Shown here piece by piece: positions 53,684-64,000 of a DNA stretch of 64,000 nucleotides (its first letter is position 1; each line of letters starts with the position of its first letter). A program made the position numbers and the translations under genes. This stretch comes from Ephemerocybe angulata. Taxonomy: Eukaryota; Basidiomycota; Agaricomycetes; Agaricales; Psathyrellaceae. The stretch covers positions 620,001 to 684,000 of the forward strand of contig JAACJK010000112.1 of assembly GCA_013368325.1 (NCBI GenBank). Direction: 5' to 3'. The notes beneath the pieces are model-generated. The model saw nothing but the letters and a program-made list of their open reading frames with translations. It was not told where the DNA came from and did not search any database.

Positions 53684-54858
53684 ATGACCGGCTCTGGAAC
53701 AGAGAATGCGCCTGGAAGCAGGGGTGTTGGAGACTCTTCGTCACCAGTAAGTCGACCCATCGAAGTCCATGCCTTTCTCATCCATTAACCACACCTCCGC
53801 GAGCATAGACCATCGACAACCCGTCTGCTCGCCCCGATGGCTCCCTGAACGACAACGCAGACGACAGCCATGGCCTTATCATCATTTCGCCGTCGTTCCC
53901 CGCCGCGGATGACAGCGATCTCGTCCTTTCCTCCATTGACAACGTCGTCTTCTACGTCAAGTCCGCCATTGTTGAGAAAGCCTCCTCAGCTGCCCGAATG
54001 TCCTTCAGCAAGCTCGCTGCCGGCCCTCACCCTTACGACAAAGACCTCGTCGTGGTCTCCATCCCCGAGAGAGCCCCCGTCCTGATGCTCATCCTCCAGG
54101 CCCTTGAAGGCAAAATTTCCTTGGAAGACCCCATCCCCGAATGCGACGACCTCATCGAAGCCATCGACGCACTCCCCAAGTACGACTTAGAGCCCAGGAC
54201 AGTCGTACGCCCAGGGACAGCCATCTACATCTACCTTTTGTCGCACGCACCTACCAGGCCCCTCGACATATTCGCTCTGGCTGCGCACCACAAGCTCGAC
54301 TCCATCGCGGTGGAGGCGTCCAAGTCTCTCCTCGATTATCCCGTGGAATCGATCGAGGATGAGATAGCAATCCGGATTGGGTCTCACTACCTCAATCGTC
54401 TCTTCAGCCTGCACAGGATGAGGCTGGAAGGGATGAGCTGGCTCATGTTGAAGCCGCCCATGTTTCATGGTGTTCCCCAAGCCAACTTTCTCAGCAGGAC
54501 TCCGCAGGTGAGCAACGGATGCGGCGAAGGTGGTCGAAGGAATCTGCAAAACGCATGGGCGCTAGGCGCCGCACCTATTGCTCGGGACACCCGACCCGGT
54601 GAGTATCTTCGACTTCCGAGTGGGTCCGTTGATATCTAATCGCTCAAATATAAGACCTCAACGAGGATCGAGTTCGAAAGACCTTTCAACCCTTGGCGTT
54701 AGACCTTGATTGCGTTGTCTGTCGTTCGTCATTCATGGTCCGTATTCAGGAGGTCGTCGAAGGATGGGCAGCCGTCAGGGTAAGCCAATGTTCTTCAGGC
54801 AGGCGCTTTCTCTTCACTCACCACGTCTTTCTTCGCCTCCCTTTAGGACACCATCTAA
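53684..54858 (+). CDS. BTB/POZ-domain protein paralog 2
   Basis: Second BTB paralog (329 residues). Exons 53684-53746, 53809-54598, 54655-54779 and 54847-54858. BTB core: DDSDLVLSSIDNVVFYVKS, then SFSKLAAGPHPYDKD, SHAPTRPLDIFALAAHHKL and SHYLNRLFSLHRMRL. The C-terminal exon has CVVCRSSF, the CxxC equivalent of paralog 1, and ends GWAAVR. The 12-nt last exon encodes DTI and the stop. The start at 53684 was preferred; an in-frame ATG at 53585 is possible. Exon 1 overlaps an antisense frame (53554-53781) whose composition also looks protein-like. Confidence 0.8.
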
Positions 54859-55234
54859 CGCTCGCTATGGTTTCTTGAGCCACTGTGATCTTTGCTAAAC
54901 CGGGGGTTGAGGTCCCCTGCGAAGGTGGAAGGTAGCAGTGAGTGGGATGTGTAAGGGTGGGAGCTTAAGGAAGAAAAGGAAACATCGAATTCCCTACTAT
55001 ATGCAGAGCTGGTTTTGTTTACTCGCGCTTCTCCTTTCGTTAAGATTCGTTCGAGCTTTGTTTGGAACTTCATGCTACAGGCCTGCAGGCCTGTAATGTA
55101 TTACCATGGCTAGGATTCTACTAAAACACACTGATCAATATACTATCAGTCACCGAGTCTGTGATCGGAGAAGTTCAAGGTGAGTAAGGAGTTTAACTTC
55201 AGCAAGTATGCAGAGGTTTTGACATACGAGCTAT
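54859..55234. other. spacer between convergent genes
   Basis: Three-prime ends of BTB paralog 2 and the Mam3-like gene. A short palindrome AGGCCTGCAGGCCT lies at 55079-55092. No gene. Confidence 0.4.
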
Positions 55235-58200
55235 TCAGGATCCATCTCTCGATACCCCGCCCTCCTTCGCCTCAGGCCCTAGGCCATTTCTGCTGAAGAC
55301 TGGATGGGACCCTCCTCCCGATGTTCGCTCCAGAGTCGTTTGAGAAAGGCTATCCTTGGCCAACACTCCTCGAAGCCCTCCCTTTCCAGACGCCGCTGGG
55401 ATTGCAAATGATTCCGGACTGGCCATTGGAGATGGAGCGCGTGTGGGTGGAGCCGACCCAAACCGCCGCTTCGGGTTCCCACTTCCATCCTCGGTTCCTG
55501 TGAGCACTTCTCCACCGGGTCCACCCCCAGCCACACGGATATTGACGTTCCGCAGAATCCCTCCTTGAGGGTCATCACTGTTACTCTGGCCTGGCGCGGG
55601 ATGAGCTTGAGCCTGAGGCTCGTCGTCTTCCCTCACACCGTGACCGCCGGCCGATATCGGGGTATGATCACCTTCGCCTCCTCCAACGCGCTTCTGGCTT
55701 CTTCGGACTGGGGGTGCACTCCTGGACCTCAAGAACCCCAGAGCGGTGGATATCTTCATCTTCGGGAGGTGCCCGTTGACATGGTCTGCAGATTCTTCGC
55801 CGTGGTCTCCTCCCGTCCCTCCAGCTGCGGACGGCACCTGGTAGGGGTCCCCGTGCGCACCTTGAGCATCGAATTCGTCGTATATCTCTTCTCCTATAAG
55901 TTCTGTCGAATCGTGAAGAGTGCTGAGCATAGAAATTGTGACTGGATTCGGTGGAACTGACCTTCCAGGACATCTTCCAGGGTGATGATGCCCAGTGGCA
56001 TAACCGCCGGATCGAAGTTCTGCAAAAACTGTTGGCGTGGTAAGTAAGGATAAGTAGACTGATATACTGCATTCAACGAACATCATCTGCGGCGTCTTTG
56101 GCTAAAACGGCGTCTGCTGGCATACTTTGCTCCAGGGGCGGAGCGCTGGTTGCCCCGCCATCGCTCTTCTTGCTCTTCTTCGCCTTCTTGCGTTTGGTCC
56201 TTTCGATCTTGCTCTCGGGCTGCTCTTCGGCCGACACCGTACTCGACCGTGTCTTGGTTTCGATGTCATCTTCCATGGTGTTGCTTTCACCAGCTTGTGC
56301 TCGATCGTCGTTGGCCTTTTCAGTGGAAAGCTGGTTCTTCATCCTCCTTCGCCTCATCCGGAATACAACCGACTTTTCGTCATGGCGTTCCTCTTCGGAA
56401 GAGGAGTCACTTGCACTCGACGAATCCGAATCAGTGCCCGTAACCCGTGCGCGCAACCTCTGCGTCAACCCCCGCTTGACAGCCTTCTTCACGCTCTGCG
56501 CCTATCCCTCCGTCAGCCCACTGCTACGGCTCCATAACGAAAGGTTGAGAACGCACCGTCTGGACACTAAAGCGGCTGACAATCGCCATATGACTCCGCC
56601 CCTCCTGAAACTTGTCTAGAATCCTGAGCAGCGGTTCGTTGTTGGGAACGAAAGGGACTTTGTTGAGCGGCATGTTCCGTATAGGCGTCGCGTCTGTGTT
56701 CATGCATGCTCTGGGTAAGTACTGATAATATGGATTGTGTCGACGCCACGCACCGTTAGGATCGAGCATGACGCAATTCTTGACGAGCAGGATCCCGAGG
56801 ATTTTCTTCACGCGCTGGGTGGTTACCCTGCTCGGGGGCGACATAGGCGGGATGGGTATCTCTATCTCTTCGTAGACCGGAATGCGACTGTGCCCAGTTT
56901 CACATATTTGCTTGAGCAGGTCGTAGTCGAGCTTGGAATCGATGGAGATCATGAAGACGCTTGCGATGGGGGTCATGGCCTGTTCAACGTCAGCACGGGG
57001 AGAGGAGCGTGAGTCCAGACACGTACCTGCTTCACCACCTTCTCCTGCAGATCGAGTGTTGCTCCGATGATGGTGACAGTGTCAGACTTGAGGTCCCCTC
57101 CGAGGGTCGCGTTGCTCGAGTGGAGGGCGATGAGCTCCTTCAGTTCTGTCGATACGTCGGTCTCAGGGTTATCGTCAAAGGGTGTGCCACGTACCAGCGC
57201 GCCGATATATTATACCATGGTGAGGGCCCAACGCAAACTCCAAAAACTTCGCAACTGGCCAAGATATGATACCCTGCTTTTCTGTCAACGGAATGTCCCG
57301 GATATCTTGTATTGCGGGTACTCACTAAAGCGTAGATTAACACCATTGTGAACCCTGCCATTTTGGCACCGAGGTATAAGCCATGGCGAGAGAAGAGAGA
57401 TTGGGGGATGATTTCAGAGAAACTGGCGATGGGAGTGTCAGTGAGCGATTGATTGGGAGGAAAGGTGGGTGGCGGGACCAATTTCAAGCGGACTTGGCAC
57501 CCCTGTCAGAACCTCGGCAAAGCATGGGCCATGCTTGACGTCAGATTTAGGACCTCACACATGCTCATTAGAAGGCCTTGAGAAGGCCACAAAGAGCAGA
57601 AAGTATTCCGCTTGGGGACGTGTCAAGGACGCGTCCCATGGAAACATTTGAACAGTTATAGTAGACCTCCACTATCGAAAAAGGGACGACGACTTACATT
57701 ACGATTAGGACAGTGCTAACAACGACACTTTGCACGCCGCCTCCCAGAATTGGGTCTGCGATTACTGGGAGTGTTTCGTTTACAATCATGTTGGCGAGTA
57801 ACAGGGTGACCAGGAGCAAATGGCCATTCTTCCTTACGGGCTTTATCTTGCTCGCATAGTCTCTTTGCTCGCTGTATACGTATACGTCATACCACCAGCA
57901 GGTTAGTAAGTTCTCGGGCTCAAGATACACGTATCGACTCACGGCGTCCCACTGACGCTCAAAACATTGAGCTGGGTCTCGTCCAGGCTCATATATCCCA
58001 GCGTTAGCCCGGCAAATAAACCCGACATGAGCACAAGGACCGGTATGAGTATGACGAAGACAATGAACTTGGGGTCATTGTGCTCAATCTCGTGGGCCCT
58101 TCGGTGTAGCACAGAGCTCGCCGAGTTGGACGTGGCGGGTTGTGGGTGGAGTTGCTGAACGAGATAACGAAAGGCTGTGGAGAGCCCAGGGTAGAGGACA

Positions 58201-58250
58201 TGAAGGTACCGTGTCGATCTCGAAGCTGGGTATCTGGGTACTGGGACCAT
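55235..58250 (-). CDS. MAM3: Mam3/CNNM-type membrane protein (DUF21 + CBS)
   Basis: Ortholog-type of yeast Mam3 and animal CNNM proteins, which affect Mg2+/Mn2+ and metal homeostasis, at the vacuole in yeast. Ten exons: 58250-57943, 57871-57698, 57422-57326, 57273-57195, 57145-57027, 56979-56754, 56693-56557, 56486-56082, 56028-55962 and 55902-55235 (759 residues). DUF21 region: FVILIPVLVLMSGLFAGLTL, GYMSLDETQLNVL, NGHLLLVTLLLANMIVNETL and FSEIIPQSL. Juxtamembrane: FLEFALGPHHGIIYRRAELK. CBS pair: AMTPIASVFMI, HSRIPVYEE, NKVPFVPNNEPLLRILDKFQEGRSHMAIV, then after an acidic Ser/Lys-rich insert VMPLGIITLEDVLEELIGEEIYDEFD. The long insert between CBS parts (exon 8) is typical of fungal members. 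The C-terminus is disordered. All phases close. Confidence 0.92.
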
Positions 58251-59039
58251 TCGATGAATATGGTGGTTAGGTTAGAAGAAGCTGGCAATGCTCTAGTCTG
58301 AGAAGCCTGAGTTGCTTGACTAATATTTGTAATCGAAGCGATTTGGGGGCTTTCCCAGTGCATCCAAGTATATATACTCGATACCGGGTGGCTTCGAGAA
58401 CTCAAGCTTAGTACAGAAAGATTCACTGGACTTTCAGTGGAACAGGAACAGATCAGGAGGAGTTTGACGCCCAGGTTCCATTCGCGTCGCGTCGCGAGCC
58501 CATTACAGTTGATTAGGGGCTACCCATCCCCGAGAATCAGGTTGGGTACGTATTACAATGCTTGGCAGAGAACCCATCGAGCCAGTCCTACCTACGACAC
58601 CGGGATAATGCCAACTTTCTGAACGTGAAGTGAACTGGAAGTGATATTTGTTCGGGTAGTATTAAATGCTGCAAGTATACATTCCTAGGATTCAGATAGC
58701 GAGAGAGGTATGCGTAGTGATAATTATCCAGTGCGACGATTGTTCGAATGCCATTTTAAATGAGCAGAGTAGTGTGTAGTGTAGCGCAGTCCCTGAACCC
58801 CATCTAGCGCGGAGACCGCTCGTTGACAACGATCCTGAATTCGAGCAGTCAATTCGATATTAGGTCTGCCAAGGATGCTGGTCAGTGACACGGCCATCGA
58901 TGCGGTCTTGCTGCGCTTGAATCCGAGTTTTAAGTCAGCCGTTTAACCGTCCGCAGCGGAGGGGGGTATCTTAGTTATGGCGAATCGCCACCATTCATGT
59001 CGTCCTTCCAACCCTTCACCGATGTGCAATCCTAGACTC
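58251..59039. other. intergenic, nothing recognised
   Basis: Upstream of the Mam3-like gene and downstream of the acyltransferase gene, both on minus. Only short, unsupported frames. Confidence 0.4.
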
Positions 59040-60476
59040 CTAGCACCCCATAACCCATCCTGCACCAGCGACAGTGAGCCCAGCGAACCAGCTGCATATC
59101 ACGCTCCCCGTTGCGACCAAGAAACAGCGCCACACCACACTCTCCTGCGCCAATGCCGGGGCCGCAGAACCGGGTGGGCCTGTCCTGGATGGCGACCAGC
59201 CGCCGTCTGCCGCCAGGAGCTTGACGAAGAACACGACGGGGATCATGTGGAACCAGATGGGAATGTACGAGTGCCTCGCGACGGGGCCCCAGTCCCGTCT
59301 TGTCCACTCCCACTGTGCGTATATCGACACGATCGTGGCGGAGAGTCCGAAGAATGTGAGCGCGTTCCATACGGCGAAGAAGAAGGTGTGGAAGTTGAAG
59401 CCGCCGTCGATGAAGCTGGGGTGCACCGGCCAGGGGGTGTTGAGCTGCACGATCTCTTGGAGGGTCGGTGATGTCTTCATGCCGAGGAGAAGGAACGACA
59501 CGGAAGCGAAGAGTGCGCCGAAGAAGGCGGGGAAGGTGTACGGAGGCGAGATGAGCATGTAGTTCTGCCATCGATAGAGCTGGATCCCTGCCATGTACGC
59601 AAAGATGTACTGGAAAGGGGCGGCGGGGACGATGGCGTCATACGAGGCGACATTGAAACCCAATCGCAGAGGGCTCTTCTCCGACCGCCCACTTGCCGTC
59701 ACCGCGAACGTCCATATCGCGAGCAGCCCGAGCGCAGCACCTGCGAACATGTACCAATCCTTCTTCGACTTGACCTTGAGGCGTAGCTTCTGTCTCCGTG
59801 ATCTCGCCGGCCTTTCGTCGCCGCTTGGTCGTGGGCTCACACGACCTGAGACGGGGGGCGTCGAAATCCCGCCTGCGATGTGCCCCTTCTTCGCCGGCTG
59901 CAGGAAGACGTACGCCATGTCCAGGGCGTAGAGGAAGATGATGTGCACCACGGGCCCTTCGAACCGCGCGAAGCCCCAAACGGTGGGGGACGAGAACCCG
60001 TCGTCCGTGGATACAGAACCTGCGCCCCCGAAGAAGGATGGCCAGCTCTTGGTGAGGACCATCCACAGGATAACGTGCCCGAGCGCCCCGTAGAGTATGC
60101 CCGGAAAGAGCAGCCGGAGCGTCCGACGCCAGACAAACTCGGGATCGCTCCTTCCGGTGGCGTAATACGTGGAGGAGGTTGTCCGCGATATCGAGGCTGC
60201 GTAGCCTGAGATGAAGAAGAACAGGCCCACGATGATGGTCTTGGTCATGAAGACGAAGACTGTGAGGGAAAGTGAGTGGAAGGAGGGGTATGATGAAGCA
60301 GCGGTTTCGATGATGGAGTGTTGGACGATGAGGAGGATTGTGAGCGTCGTTCGGAGGTTGTCCATGAAATGTGTTCTGTAGTCGTCTGTCGACGAGTTGG
60401 CGTCGTCGAAGTCATCAAGGTCGAGGGGATAGCCTATGCTCGGCATGGTGAGCGAAGGGCTGTATCCGATGGACAA
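59040..60476 (-). CDS. acyltransferase-3 family multi-pass membrane protein
   Basis: Single exon, 478 residues; a second ATG at 60446 (MPSIGYPL) is an alternative start. Acyltransferase-3 proteins move acyl groups onto small molecules or glycans within membranes; the substrate here is unknown. Visible features: RTTLTILLIVQHSIIE (family N-terminal helix with the expected His), VGLFFFISGYAAS, FVWRRTLRLLFPGILYG, VVHIIFLYALDMAYVFL, LGLLAIWTFAVTASG, about ten membrane segments in all, and a basic cytosolic loop (RSRRQKLRLKVKSKKDW). It ends in a hydrophobic helix (VICSWFAGLTVAGAGWVMGC). Absence of introns is unusual compared with its neighbours. Confidence 0.84.
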   Translation of the reverse strand: MSIGYSPSLTMPSIGYPLDLDDFDDANSSTDDYRTHFMDNLRTTLTILLIVQHSIIETAASSYPSFHSLSLTVFVFMTKTIIVGLFFFISGYAASISRTTSSTYYATGRSDPEFVWRRTLRLLFPGILYGALGHVILWMVLTKSWPSFFGGAGSVSTDDGFSSPTVWGFARFEGPVVHIIFLYALDMAYVFLQPAKKGHIAGGISTPPVSGRVSPRPSGDERPARSRRQKLRLKVKSKKDWYMFAGAALGLLAIWTFAVTASGRSEKSPLRLGFNVASYDAIVPAAPFQYIFAYMAGIQLYRWQNYMLISPPYTFPAFFGALFASVSFLLLGMKTSPTLQEIVQLNTPWPVHPSFIDGGFNFHTFFFAVWNALTFFGLSATIVSIYAQWEWTRRDWGPVARHSYIPIWFHMIPVVFFVKLLAADGGWSPSRTGPPGSAAPALAQESVVWRCFLVATGSVICSWFAGLTVAGAGWVMGC

Positions 60477-62022
60477 GTGAAGGTGAGGCGTAAAGGTAGA
60501 AGGGCGAAAAGAAGCGCTTGTGGATGGAGTGGAAAGATGCCTCGGTGTCCACGCGAGCGAAGCTTGAGGGTTTACGGCTACAAGCTCAAGGTTAGTGCCT
60601 AGAGGTAGAGAAGCAAAACTAGGTTAAACATACCACCGGTCCGGACGGGGTGAAACAGTGGGAGCCTTGCTCAGCCACCCACACGGCCAGGGAAACAGCG
60701 AGGCAGTGGGTCTTTGGTTGGTCTAGTCTTGGGTTTCAGGCTCTCAGCCAGAATCCGAGTCGAGGGAAGAGAAAAAGAGGTTTTCCGAATGGGGCGATGC
60801 GGACCTTTATACAGGTGTGCTGTCAATCATCAAATCTCGAGACACGAGCGCACGGTGGGCGCCAACACGGATTTCCATGCCCATTGTCCCAATCTACATT
60901 CTTTCCGCAGCTTTCGGCTAGCACATTTCATGCTGTCGATAATTCAGTGGGAATATATCGCATTGGGTCTGACCTGGGCTGCAAGGACTGCGTATCAGGC
61001 TGCAGCGGGCTTTCCGAAGAAGTGGTTGCTCACAAGGATGAAAGCAAAGACACCGAGGGTGATGAGAAGTTGCAATCACCAGCTGCACGCGGTCGAAACC
61101 TTTAACCGAGTTTCGCTTGGTGGCAAGGTGCCCACCGCGGGCTCCTTGAGCTTCAATAAAGATATCAGGATCCTGACGAGGATCATCTTTTCAAAATCCC
61201 TCTACGTTCTAAGGGGACAAAATCCTTTCAGTCAGGAGGTCAGGGAGCTTGAGAAGAGGTGTCAAGAAGCACGAGTGCATGGTTCTTACCACTGTAACCG
61301 CCCGCAGTTTGGGTTTCGCCGGATTGCGATACTGAGGTCGGAGTGTTATATTTCTCCTCAGTGACGCAGAATTCATTGGCAGGCCAAACCGTAGCACATA
61401 CGCCAGCCTCGTTCCGCAGCTCAGTGTCATCGACTGGGATCGAGTAGCCTGAAGACGCGATGGGACCTCCGATAAGCCTGGAAGTATGTTAGGATGCCGT
61501 TAGGTTGGAGTTAAAAGAGCTTCTATGTCCCCACCAGAGGGGCCAACCATCTCATATATGTATAGTCACGACACACACCCTGCACGCATCCTGGAGAAAT
61601 GAGAAAATAGCCACATACCTGGTCCTAACCAACCAGAGCTGTTGCGGCAATAGACTGGGCACGCATCCACCCAATCATCATACATGGGCAGAGAGACGTC
61701 GCAAAGTTGGTATGAGAACGTCGGCGAAATGAGGGCTGCATTTGTGTTTCCTTCACCACCAGAATGGGTGTTTCCAAATTGCCGCCAAATAGCCGCAAAC
61801 CCTTGCAGATTTAAATTGGCCAGGGCGCTTCCTTCCCAAACACAACGTGTTTAACGTTTACAGCGCATGAGTACAATGAAACTAGTACAAGGTATTTTTA
61901 CAAAAGGTATACAGCCAATTAATATATTCATAAAGATAGACACATCCAGTCCTTTCGTTGCATCGAGCCACAGCCTATCCATCCAAAAATCCCACTAGAT
62001 AACCTGCAGATATCCATCCTTT
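60477..62022. other. intergenic, nothing recognised
   Basis: The longest featureless stretch. Plus-strand frames at 60714-61364 have no family resemblance and poor composition. Confidence 0.4.
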
Positions 62023-63078
62023 TCACGATGAGGATGTTGCAGGTTTGCCCTTCGTCCGCTGACCCCTGGGTTCCCTTCTACTCTCCTTTATGGGTGAAGC
62101 CTCCGCCTTCTTCACATGCCTCCGCTCCAACTGCCGTATCCTCCTGCTAATGTACGCCAACCACTGATCCACCTCGTCCAGAAACACACCAGCCTCCTCC
62201 AAATCCTGCTGCGCCTGCTTCCGTATCGTCGCGGAAGAGGGACTCTTGTCCGATTTTGATTTCTCTACCACATCAGCCGTATTCGAGGGGGACGGTCCAA
62301 CAGTTAAACTGTCTGCCAAGGAGAGCACGTCTGTACTCGTTGGGCTTACAGTCAAACCTGTTACGCTCAACCTTCCACGAGGTGTTTGCGTCGGCGTCGG
62401 GCTGCCCTCAGGCTCAGGCGAATCTATCGCAGACGAAAACGTCAGCCTCGAACTGGAACTTGACCCGTTCCCCTCACCCTCAGAATACTTCGAGCCCGAA
62501 CTCGATTCCGCGGGCGGCCGTGATGCTCCCCTCCCACTCGTACTCCCACTCCCAATCGCACTCCCAAGCGTCGCGCTTGTCAAGGTCGGCGTCAAAGTAT
62601 ACGAGCTCGCCGAGCTCGGACTCTGTCCCTCTCCCATCGCCGGCGTAAACGTGAGTCCTTCCATCCTCAGCGGGGGGAGCTCGATCGGGGGGCTATAAAG
62701 ACTGTATAGAATCTCCGTCGCCGTCTTCGGTGTCAAAGCCGAGTCAAGGGATAGAAATGAGTGTAGTTCCCTGTCGTTGTTGTTGTTGGTGTCGTTGGGA
62801 TGAGTGAGAGTACGGGAGTTTGGCGTCGAGGGAGGCGTGTTATTTATGTGCTCGATCACATGGTGCAGCGACGGTGGTTGAGGCTTCCTGGGCTTCGCGT
62901 CTCCAGAAGCAACATGAGTGTAAGGAGGGTGCAGCTGCGGTTGTATTAAAGACGAAGAGACACCGGCGTTCTGCTGCTGTTGCAATAGAACAGAAAACCG
63001 TTTTGGGCTCTTCGGCGGGATTACTGGAATACCAGGCCTCGGTATTGTACCTGGGTATTGTGGAAGCGGGGAGTGCAT
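62023..63078 (-). CDS. hypothetical Ser/Pro/Thr-rich protein with C-terminal helix
   Basis: Single exon, 351 residues, no family recognised. The N-terminus has PKSPKRFSVLLQQQQ; the middle is disordered, with NTPPSTPNSRTLTHP, poly-Asn and poly-Ser tracts and SP/TP sites suited to proline-directed kinases. The last 90 residues form a charged helical segment, IRKQAQQDLEEAGVFLDEVDQWLAYISRRIRQLERR, then a basic tail. The conserved-looking part is this helix, so it may be the functional region. Antisense frames on plus at 62246-62698 are shadows. Confidence 0.6.
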   Translation of the reverse strand: MHSPLPQYPGTIPRPGIPVIPPKSPKRFSVLLQQQQNAGVSSSLIQPQLHPPYTHVASGDAKPRKPQPPSLHHVIEHINNTPPSTPNSRTLTHPNDTNNNNDRELHSFLSLDSALTPKTATEILYSLYSPPIELPPLRMEGLTFTPAMGEGQSPSSASSYTLTPTLTSATLGSAIGSGSTSGRGASRPPAESSSGSKYSEGEGNGSSSSSRLTFSSAIDSPEPEGSPTPTQTPRGRLSVTGLTVSPTSTDVLSLADSLTVGPSPSNTADVVEKSKSDKSPSSATIRKQAQQDLEEAGVFLDEVDQWLAYISRRIRQLERRHVKKAEASPIKESRREPRGQRTKGKPATSSS

Positions 63079-64000
63079 TGCTGTTAGGGAAACGTATTGC
63101 CGAGTAAAGACGAGCGAATAGATCCAAGGGAGGGAGTATTATGTTGTTTCCGGGCTGCGTAGGAAATGGCCGGAGAAGTGGTTGCAATGGGAGCTGGGGG
63201 TCGTCGCACGTCGTCGTTCGTGGTGGTCGTCGTAGAAGAAGCAGAAGAAGAGAAGGGAATGAATGAACAGCGATTGTGGATCCACCCACACAAGGGAGCA
63301 GACAAGACAAGAGAGCAAAGAAGTGAAACCCGATCCCGAACATATCCCTTGCTATATATGAGACATCCGCAACCATCGATCGATCATATGGACGGCCGTA
63401 CAACCCCCGCCATGCCATCCACCCTCACCTCATTTGAACCCAAACCTGTTGCCTTCGATTCGTAGTAAGCAAGCAACGACAACAGACGCATCCACACCCG
63501 TCAGTGCCGCGTACTGGATAACGCCGCAGAGCCCGTGGGCCCTAGTGCCCACCCGGCTAACCGCCAGAATCATTGCACTGTTGTTGGGCAACGACTCGGA
63601 TGTACGAGCAGCATCGTTGGTTACCCTAGCTTTCCTTGATTATCCTCAACACGGTGCCAGTTGAGCATAGTGTTGCACAATGACAGGAAGGACAGATCAT
63701 GATCTGGATGATGCTCCCAGCCCCGCCCAGAATAAGTAGGCGCTGCGCGTGCAACGACGAGCGACGTGGGTAAGAGGGCGACGACAGAGCGAGACGAGAT
63801 AGCCGCTCGTCGTCTTTGCATGCCCGTATGCCGGCAGAATCATTGAGAGGCACATGCACCAGCCAACGAGTAACGGCCCTCGAGCATTGCTCCAGTGGTG
63901 TCACCGGTGCACGTATCACTAACGTTGCAATGATGGATTATTAGTTCATCAAGACGGAGGATACGATGATAACCAGAGCCAATCTCACTCGAAGCTCTCA
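63079..64000. other. window edge, nothing recognised
   Basis: Includes the likely 5' leader of the preceding gene. Short frames on both strands lack support. Confidence 0.35.

Noticed and set aside
53554..53781. Minus-strand 75-residue frame as a first exon
   Set aside because: It overlaps exon 1 of BTB paralog 2, which is supported by phase and by the paralog; no splice chain could be completed.
62246..62698. Plus-strand frame of 150 residues
   Set aside because: Antisense shadow of the Ser/Pro-rich gene.
1..64000. CRISPR array, bacterial operon or phage features
   Set aside because: Intron-rich eukaryotic genes throughout; no regularly spaced repeat array was found.

Overview
The window looks like nuclear DNA of a mushroom-forming basidiomycete (Agaricomycetes). 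Genes are dense and lie on both strands. Introns are mostly 45-110 bp with GT-AG ends, and many exons are tiny. The families fit: DUF6533 membrane protein, NACHT NTPase, DUF4238-like protein fused to a TKL-type kinase, small F-box and BTB families, GH128, fasciclin and a Mam3/CNNM protein. I saw no tRNA, rRNA, CRISPR array or intact transposon. Exon models were read by eye from splice sites, reading phase and comparison between paralogs inside the window.

Layout. 0-2.1 kb: DUF6533 gene (minus). 2.1-3.3 kb: gene-poor, with seven direct copies of TGTCCGGATT and a tRNA-like stretch. 3.3-4.2 kb: weak Pro-rich gene (minus). 4.9-7.05 kb: NACHT gene. 8.3-10.55 kb: DUF4238-kinase fusion. 11.2-12.5 kb: acidic protein with an internal repeat. 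13.9-30.9 kb: an array of one coiled-coil family, four members on plus (13.9-18.3 kb), a 1.2k-residue acidic protein on minus (19.2-23.0 kb), then a relic and five members on minus (23.5-30.9 kb). 32.35-33.55 kb: fasciclin gene with an in-frame stop. 34.1-42.1 kb: three tandem F-box paralogs, the first frameshifted, with a GH128 gene on minus between the second and third. 42.5-46.9 kb: two divergent secreted-protein paralogs flanking a C2H2 zinc-finger gene. 47.9-49.1 kb: F-box-type protein (minus). 50.5-54.9 kb: two BTB paralogs. 55.2-58.25 kb: Mam3-like transporter-type protein (minus). 59.0-60.5 kb: acyltransferase-3 membrane protein (minus). 62.0-63.1 kb: Ser/Pro-rich protein (minus).

The best candidate for something undescribed is the coiled-coil array. 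Members share a central signature close to RDxTIxxLxRxLERREEE and a C-terminal signature YEQRIAxLxxxLSECxxQLVxxR, with little else conserved. Most carry TTAAGCGCCC, or a one-base variant, upstream in the same orientation relative to the gene. That 10-mer occurs eight times exactly in 64 kb, where about 0.1 would be expected by chance.

A caution about sequence quality: four apparent one-base losses (paralog 7, F-box gene A twice, secreted paralog 1) all lie in or beside C/G runs. Assembly or base-calling error must be ruled out before these genes are called dead.
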